Below, piece after piece: positions 57,190-64,000 of a DNA stretch of 64,000 nucleotides (position 1 is its first letter; each line of letters starts with the position of its first letter). The position numbers and the translations under genes are program-made. The notes under the pieces were generated by a model, which worked only from the letters and a program-made list of their open reading frames with translations, was not told the DNA's origin and made no database searches. Source of the stretch: Sweltsa coloradensis (lineage: Eukaryota > Arthropoda > Insecta > Plecoptera > Chloroperlidae); the NCBI GenBank assembly GCA_024449915.1, contig JAMZAV010002025.1, positions 1 through 64,000 on the forward strand, in the 5' to 3' direction.

Positions 57190-58127
57190 ACTGCAGAAAG
57201 TCCAGAATGCTTGCTTGAAATTTATATTTAATCTTAAATATTATGATCATGTGACCCCATTCAGAATCGACTGTATTGGCTTACCTTTGAGAAAACGACG
57301 TTTTGTATCACTCTCTTTCTCTTCTACACAATATCATCAACAATATCTGATCCAGTTTATCTTTCAAAATAATTATGTAAGTCTTCATAATTGCAATCAT
57401 GACAACAACAACGGTCCAATCAACATTAACTTTAAAAATTCTCAAACATAAAACCTCCTTGTATAGTTATTCATTTCTTGTTTGCTGCCCGAGCAGGGAA
57501 CCTAATTCCTGCAAACATACGCATTACTATATCTAAATCAGCCTTCAAAAACAAAATCATTCGTATTTACTTGATCCTTCTTTGTAATTCAACAAATTAT
57601 TTAAGAAACAATGTTTTTTTTTTTTGAAAGATTAAATCATTGTAGGTTTCAATAAGAATTTCATTGATGATTAATTGATTAAATTTTGTAATCTTTTATT
57701 GATGAAATTTGATGGTTTAAAGTATTATTGAAATAATAACATATTTAAAAATTTATTACTTCAACTGTTTATTATACTTAAAACACAGGTGATATTAATC
57801 TGCTATTTTACTTGTTCTAGTAGTATTTTTTTTTTATCAATTTTATATTTTCGTATTGTTCACTAGTACAGTTATTTTTTACTTGTGTAAAAAATTGTAA
57901 TTGTTTTGTGCTTGGTTCAGCAGAACAAAAAGGGTTTTATGGCCTAAAGCTTCCCCCAAAATATAAAATAAAAAACTCTTTTTTTATTATTTTATATTAT
58001 TATTACAATTATTATTATTATTATTATTATTATTATTTATTATTATTATTATTATTATTTTATTATTATTATTAAATTTTTATTATTATTATTATTTATT
58101 ATTATTATTATTTTATTATTATTATTG
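57190..58127 (+). pseudogene. 5'-truncated non-LTR retrotransposon fragment ending in (ATT)n
   Basis: QKVQNACLKFIFNLKYYDHV, then LPLRKRRFVSLSF, and in a second frame an AREWNLIPANIRI-like stretch near 57490 match the RT C-terminal tail of Jockey/CR1-type elements. An ATT microsatellite (57976-58126) follows the 3' UTR. Confidence 0.7.
57976..58126. repeat. (ATT)n microsatellite
   Basis: About 150 bp of ATT/TTA triplets with occasional extra T. It directly borders the LTR of BEL/Pao element 2. Confidence 0.95.
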
Positions 58128-58340
58128 ATTAAAACCCGGTAGGCTTATTTAAATGTGGACTGTATAATTCTTTCTTTATTTGAATTACTTAATATTTTCA
58201 AAAACATAGCACAATCATTTTACATCCATTTCAACACGTTCGTTGCTAGTGACTGCTAAAACACATCTAATAACAAAAACATGATGTGAGGTCACAGCCC
58301 TCACAATGCATAACAATATTATGCCTTCTTATCTCAAACA
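58128..58340 (-). repeat. 3' LTR of BEL/Pao element 2
   Basis: The stretch GGACTGTATAATTCTTTC to CATTTCAACACGTTC is repeated at 63918-63995 with small differences. On the minus strand the LTR would start TGTTTGAGATAAG, after a C-rich complement of a polypurine tract (CTCCCCCC at 58343-58350). The borders are approximate. Confidence 0.65.
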
Positions 58341-61300
58341 TACTCCCCCCGTTTTATTTGGGGATCAAAATACAATGAAGTATTAATACATAAGACATTG
58401 AGTAGGGGGAGGAATTAAATGACGAATTGGTCTCTTCATCACGTTGGCGACCTAATCGTAGTTGACAACTCGAACTAGCCCATCAAACCCTGGGCAGATG
58501 CTCTCTACGACCCCCACGAGTTTCCATTGGGGTAGGAGGCAGACGATTCATCCCTCGAACAAGGCACACTATTCCCGGCCCTTGTAGGTTGTTGTGGGAA
58601 AGTGGGACCATTTCTGTCTTGCTTGAAGTCCGTGAGGTAGTCCCTTGACCACCATTTTCCACAAAACTGGCTGGTGAATATGTTGGGACCGCGTTGCCAA
58701 CGTGATAACTGGTTGAATTGTCGACGTGTTAAGCAAGTATGGCTCAGGTAGGCTTTAGAATGGAGCGCCTATGAGGAAAAATGACCCTGGACTTAAAAAC
58801 GTTGGATCATTAGGATCGTTTGACAAAACGCTTAAGAGGACGGGAATCATACATGCTTCACATTTGAGAAAGTAGAGTAGCTAATTCTTTCAAACGTCAG
58901 TGTAGGCCGTCCCTACCAGACGTTTCAAATGAAATTTCATGGACTTCACTGAAGTTCCCAGAGACCACAAAAGTGTGGTGCATGGGCCGGAATGAAGTGC
59001 CACGAAATTGTTTTTAGCACAGCATATTCCTGATCGATCGCAGAACGTTCGGTAAGAACAGCCTAACGCAACTCTTGAAGCTGACGGTTTGAGCCCAAAA
59101 AGTTCGTAGGCATGTACTGTAAATGTGTAGACACTTGCCTTTCTGGCTGTAAACCTTCCTTAAACGCTGCTATAAGTCCTTCAGTGTTAAATTAATCACT
59201 AGTTCAAAGTGTACAGCTTTACTGCAAAAGCATACAAATATTGCAAACATAGCATTTAATTGTAGTTTTGCTGCGTACTGATCCAAGTCTTTATTGAAAA
59301 AGGACCAGCTAATTACTCTGTGTTCAACAAAAGGACGAGATGGTGAACACGGGCTTTAGCGTAATTGACCCAGCAATTGTTTTGATGTTGATACCTTCAG
59401 TTTGAAACAAGGTAAAAACATTTGTGAATGCATCTTGATTACTTGTTGTGATCTGGGGATCCAATATGCTGCCGCACGATGCAGGTAACAATTGCGGACC
59501 AGCATAGAAAGTAGCTGGAGATGTTCAGAAGATAATAAATTTAGTAAGATTCATGATTTGGTTGGCAGAATAAGTGGATGCTTGTTATCGTATGGAAGTT
59601 CTGAATTATTTAATCTCCACCGAATCGCAGGAACTTTTCATCGTCTAAAAATGGATGAAGATTTAACAGTAAGCTTTTCTTATGAAACTTGACCGTTGGT
59701 CTTGAGCTCTTGAATTTTCCGAAGGTAAACATCTTTTTGCCACACATTTAATGCATTTTGAGAGCAGATTGCAGGCTCCTCAGCAGATAGCACACATGAC
59801 TTTCTTCGACATCGAATTCTTTACAACTGAAGTTGAATCGCAAACAATACGCAACTACGTGTGTCAGGTTGCGAGAGTGGAGAGTATTTGGAAATAATCT
59901 CGTTGTTACAGGATAGTAACTACATGGTGTTGACAATTCTAACGTTTTTCGGATATGAATGTCACTGTTCAATGATGGGACGGATGAGAGGCCACGATTA
60001 GAGTAGTTTGCTGTTAGCCAGTCAGGTCGTGCTGCCACCATATATCAAGTTGTTTAAGTGTTTTAGGATCAGTTTCCTCTTGAAATAAGATCTGCTGGAT
60101 TGTGTTTGGAAATTACATGTCAATCCTTAACATTAGGTGTATCTTGATTTTGATACTCGTTCGCCAAACAAATGTTTTCCATCGATTTGAAGGACGAGGA
60201 TAACCATGATAGACACCCCCCCACCCCACTGGTTGAATCCGCCTCAAAGATGTATTTTCTGTCAATCTTTCCCCACACACCGCCTTCAAGATTGGTAGTG
60301 GTTTTTTGTAACAGTTGCGCTAAGTCAACAAAATCACACATGCGCCAGCAAAGTTCCTAAACGGGGCAGATTACCTTTTTTACAGGTGCTACTCTTGATT
60401 TGAGCGCCACACAAGTAGATGAATACTAACTTTCATTTTGGAACATTGACTGACCTTGAGAGATAAACACCGATCCATACGCTCGTTTCTGATGCATCTG
60501 AGAAACCATGAATCGTATGTCTATGATGGTGCTTTGCAATAGAAAATAATCGGTCAATTTCAAGGTTGGTTGACAAAAAGGAAGTTTTGTTGGTGAGCTT
60601 GTCCATTCCATCAATAAACTCCTGTGGTAGTCGATCATCCCAGTCTAGTTATGAAGCATTAATTCTGTAGAAATATCTTATGCTAAAATCACTATTGGGC
60701 TGACGAGACCAATGGATCAAAATCGACGCAAATGATTGAGAAATCTTACGATTTGGCTAACATTCGTGGCAGACACTTGCTCGTTGCGAATATGAAGAGT
60801 TGTTTTGTACGAGAAACTAATCTGACTTGGATTCCACAATAAACCAAGTGTTTTAAGCTGTCTGTGGATCAAATTGAAGAGGAACTGGGTTCTCTCGTAC
60901 TCTGTAGGTATTGTTCAATAACTCTGGGCAGTTTGAACACCATTTTCTGAGTGGAATCTCACTATTTAATAGCATGGGTCAGGTCATCTGAATATTGAAG
61001 AGCATCCTGGATATTGTCACAGGCCACTGAGCAAGTCATCAACGTAAAAGTCCTCGTCCTAGCACTTCTGTAGCGCGAGGATAGCTGGCTAGCTTTTCTT
61101 CGGCAAGTTGTTGTAAGCATCGGGTTGCCAAGAAGGGAGATGAAGCGGTGCCGTAGGTGACTTTTGTACAAGCTCGTAAACTTTGACAGATTCTTCAGGC
61201 GATGTTCTCCAGAGAATTGGGTTCGTTGATATCGAGTGTCACGTGGAATCTACGTGACTTGGACGATTCATTTTCAGCAATGTCAGCCGTAAAGCAATTT

Positions 61301-63884
61301 GATGTGTTCTAAACCGTACCACGATTGGACACAAGTCTTCTTGTTGGAATGAGCTAGGACCACCATCAGGATATCTTTAAGGAGTTACCGTTCGTTTAGT
61401 TTTGGCTGATGAAGCGTCAAAACACAACTGTGTCTTGGTCTGTGGTGCTGAAGACTTAAAACCACAGCATGATGGTTTTTTTCTGTTTTTTCTTTTTTTA
61501 TGGAGATAAGTATACATTGTCAGAATGTACACCTGAATTGTCTGCACTTGTACCTATGGCCTAGCTTTTCGTATTCTTCAGCAAACTTGTTGTATTCAAT
61601 CGTAGTTCTGGTTGTTTGTGCAGCCGACCTTCCAAATGTTTAAATCTGTAGCTTGCATGATCGAAGAGTTACCAAGAGTTCATGATCTGCCTGGAATGGA
61701 AAGCCCTTACTACAAATCTCCCTTACTATTTCCTTGTCACAGTTTATTGGAAATGTCGCTCACATTTTTTGTTCTTCGTCGGTTCTTGGCTTTGAGTGGA
61801 CTTCCTCAAGTTTCCCAGAAACGTTGCAGTTGCGATCTAGGTAGTCATCTGTTTGCAGAAAATGTGCGGTAACAGATGCAGTAGAGGCATCGCCACATTA
61901 CTTGTTGGGAAACGTCCTGCCAGTATCCAACATTACTCTGTATCTGTAGAATAGGATAATTATTTTCTAATCTTGACTTTCGTCCAGGCCCCTTAGAAGC
62001 TGAAAAAGTAAGTTCTGCCCCTATCAAAAACAGATCAATCCTTCCTGGCTTGACGAATGTTGGGTCAGCTAAATCGATGGTCAGGTATATTCATGTTCAT
62101 GTTCACTCAACATATTATATTATTATTAATATACATATCAACACACATCTGGCCGGTTGTGTGCGTTGCAGAACTAAACATGACAAGTAGCATTGAGTTG
62201 CCCTACTTTAGGATTGCAGTGGCATCAACTATATGCCTGTTCTGAGGGCTTACGTATTGATACCTCGAATTGAAAGGTGGTTCTTATGTTTCTTCAATCC
62301 TAATCGTTGGAATAAAATTTCGGTACAAAACAGTTAGATGACTTCCCACTGTCTAAAAGAGCTATACACTCTTGACGCTTGCCATTACAATCTTTTTTGA
62401 GTACTATTGCTGTGGATAGTTAGAAAATGTGATTGGAATCCTGAATGCACAGCAGCGTTCTGAAACTGGTTTGACTTCCCTCGTGACCATATATGTGTTG
62501 TCACATAATGGTGCAGGATTAGAAATTCTCTGAACATGTCAGAAGAACCCAGTTTCAAGATGAGAATTGTGTAACAGAGTATGGATGTTTTTGCACACTT
62601 TCGGCAACCCTTTGAGTGGCATGACTTGACAACGTGCCCAGTGCGAAGACAAGTTGAAGCATAACCTGTTATTTTGTACACAATATTGTTCTGAGCTAGG
62701 CTTAAGTTCCTGAATCATCACATTTGTTGACAACGAAATGGATTTCAGTGCAAAATCTGACATTTAGGTACAGTTGGTCTGTTAGGCCTGAAATGTATGC
62801 ATTAGGGACTTTCTATCGCTTGGATTGAATCTTCCTTGACGTTCAGCAGTAATGAATTACGATCTGTCCCAATTACTGTTACTGAAGGGTTGAACGTTTT
62901 CTAGAGCTTGTCTTCTGTGTTCAAGAAAAGCGAATGAAAAATATCAGTGATGGGGAATGCTTGATCATATGAGAGTGAGTTCCCATTCTTTGCGTGTATA
63001 CTATCTAAAGTCTGGGGAATAGATGATGTAACAATCATGACTTCTTTCAAAAGGTGTTTCAATTACTAAGGGCCTTAAGAGCATTTAGATACTAGACACT
63101 GTGTGATAACACTGTAACAATTCAGTAGCAGATTCTTTTGTACTGATTAATATCTATCAACTCCTTAAGATGTTGAGATGCTATCAGCCTTTTATTTTGA
63201 TACCGAATTCCAATAATTTCCAAGCCAAGTGTAGTTATTCTCAGTCAGAGGTAAATGTTTGAATCAATTCTAATGCTTGTCCTGTTAGAACAGCTATCAG
63301 ATAGTAGTACTTTTCTATAAGGCCACATCGATTGTTGTCGTGAACCATAGCTCTGAAGCTGCACTAAACGTCAGCCACTTTGTATAAGAGCCGTCAAAAC
63401 TAGGCCAACTTTTATAGAAGTAAAAATTTACACGTAGTCTTACTAGGCCTGGCGAGATGCGCCAATTGCATCATTTTGAGGCGATCTAGGTCAACTAAAT
63501 GTTGTCAGGTTCTAACAAGCGTGACATAGTTGCTTAGGTCATGAACCAGAGTTTCAACGGTGATTCTATCTACTTCATGGTCTATGTTTTCATCGTCATG
63601 CAAACTCAGATTGGTTTGGACCTCATCAAACCTTGTCCAGGTTTTCAGTACTGTTCAAGTCTAATTTGTATCATATTGACATCCTGCGTATGTTGAGACT
63701 ACTGACAAACGTCTTGAAAAACGTGAAATGTGTTTTAGCTTTATAAATACCTCTTTTGCTTGACACAAGCTGGATTTGCTTTGGTCCATGGTTGAAAGGC
63801 AAAGTAACAAATAGTTTGTCTGACCTGTTTTCTGGGTTGTACACTGTCGAAGCAAAGCAAATCGTGAAAAATTGGCGGGGTTGG
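58341..63884 (-). pseudogene. BEL/Pao element 2, old degenerate internal region
   Basis: Read on the minus strand, gag zinc knuckles appear at about 62700-62560 (NNRLCFN.LSSHWARC, then CRKCAKTSILCYT). RT appears at 61160-61020 (KVTYGTASSPFLATRC-like, then a shifted YVDDLLSG). The integrase C-terminal module is near 58680-58430 (WS.DYLTDF, L.RDESSAP, PGFDGLVRVVN). No frame exceeds about 100 codons, so this copy is much older than element 1, but unlike element 1 it still shows the RT core. Confidence 0.75.
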
Positions 63885-64000
63885 CCCAAATGTTTAAAAA
63901 AACGGGTGGGTTATTAAAGGGGACTGTATATTTCTTTTTTATTTGAATTTACTTTTTTTCAAACATGTACACTCATTTAATCCATTTCAACACTTTCTTT
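63885..64000 (-). repeat. 5' LTR of BEL/Pao element 2, cut by the window end
   Basis: It matches the start of the left LTR (GGGGACTGTATATTTC, TTTATTTGAATTTACT, ATCCATTTCAACAC). The adjacent internal TTTGGGCCAACCCCGCC (complement of about 63874-63890) is a plausible primer-binding side. Confidence 0.65.

Overview
The window is animal nuclear DNA, most probably from an arthropod and perhaps a hemipteran insect. It is AT-rich and holds one intron-containing host gene in a dense bed of transposable elements (TEs). The lineage is inferred from the style of the single host gene and from the TE mix (BEL/Pao, Penelope-like, Jockey/CR1-type non-LTR, hAT, Helentron-like); nothing in the sequence fixes the species. 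No rRNA, functional tRNA, CRISPR array or prokaryotic operon is seen.

Host gene: the 3' part of a sodium-independent sulfate anion transporter (SLC26A11-like) runs on the + strand. Five exons (3834-4010, 5741-5905, 12367-12669, 13639-13955, 36451-36663) join in frame with GT/AG junctions and end at a TAG stop. The 5' exons lie left of the window. The last intron is about 22.5 kb and is filled with repeats.

Repeats by region: 0-3 kb has a ~100-bp tandem array, a nested hairpin and a Helentron-like element. 4-9 kb has SINEs and further Helentron-like families. 7.9-10.8 kb is a degenerate non-LTR retrotransposon. 15-22 kb holds a broken TE-type gene cut by an hAT element with an 8-bp target duplication, then two Helentron-like copies head to tail. 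22.7-35.2 kb is a ~60-bp minisatellite repeatedly split by insertions, including an hAT with perfect TSD and a 3.4-kb element with ~1.3-kb inverted arms. 37.0-42.2 kb is a BEL/Pao element with two 334-bp LTRs and a 5-bp TSD but no reverse transcriptase core. 44.2-48.0 kb is a Penelope-like element with an inverted head. 49.9-55.8 kb is a triplicated ~813-bp unit peppered with Helentron-like copies. 58.1-64 kb is an old BEL/Pao copy on the minus strand.

The most striking signal is a set of at least four non-autonomous Helentron/Helitron2-like families. In each, the 5' terminal 9-13 bases are the exact or near-exact inverse of a stretch ~25-35 bases inside the 3' end. That inverted pair changes in step from family to family, while the outermost 3' end (GCGTTT.CCTAG followed by T) stays constant. 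Two empty-site comparisons inside the window show insertion without target duplication. The second notable object is the long-inverted-arm element at 30.35-33.74 kb: twelve ~160-bp sub-repeats each carry an AAAATGGCNGCCAT-type motif and flank the C-terminal part of an uncharacterised TE-associated protein family.
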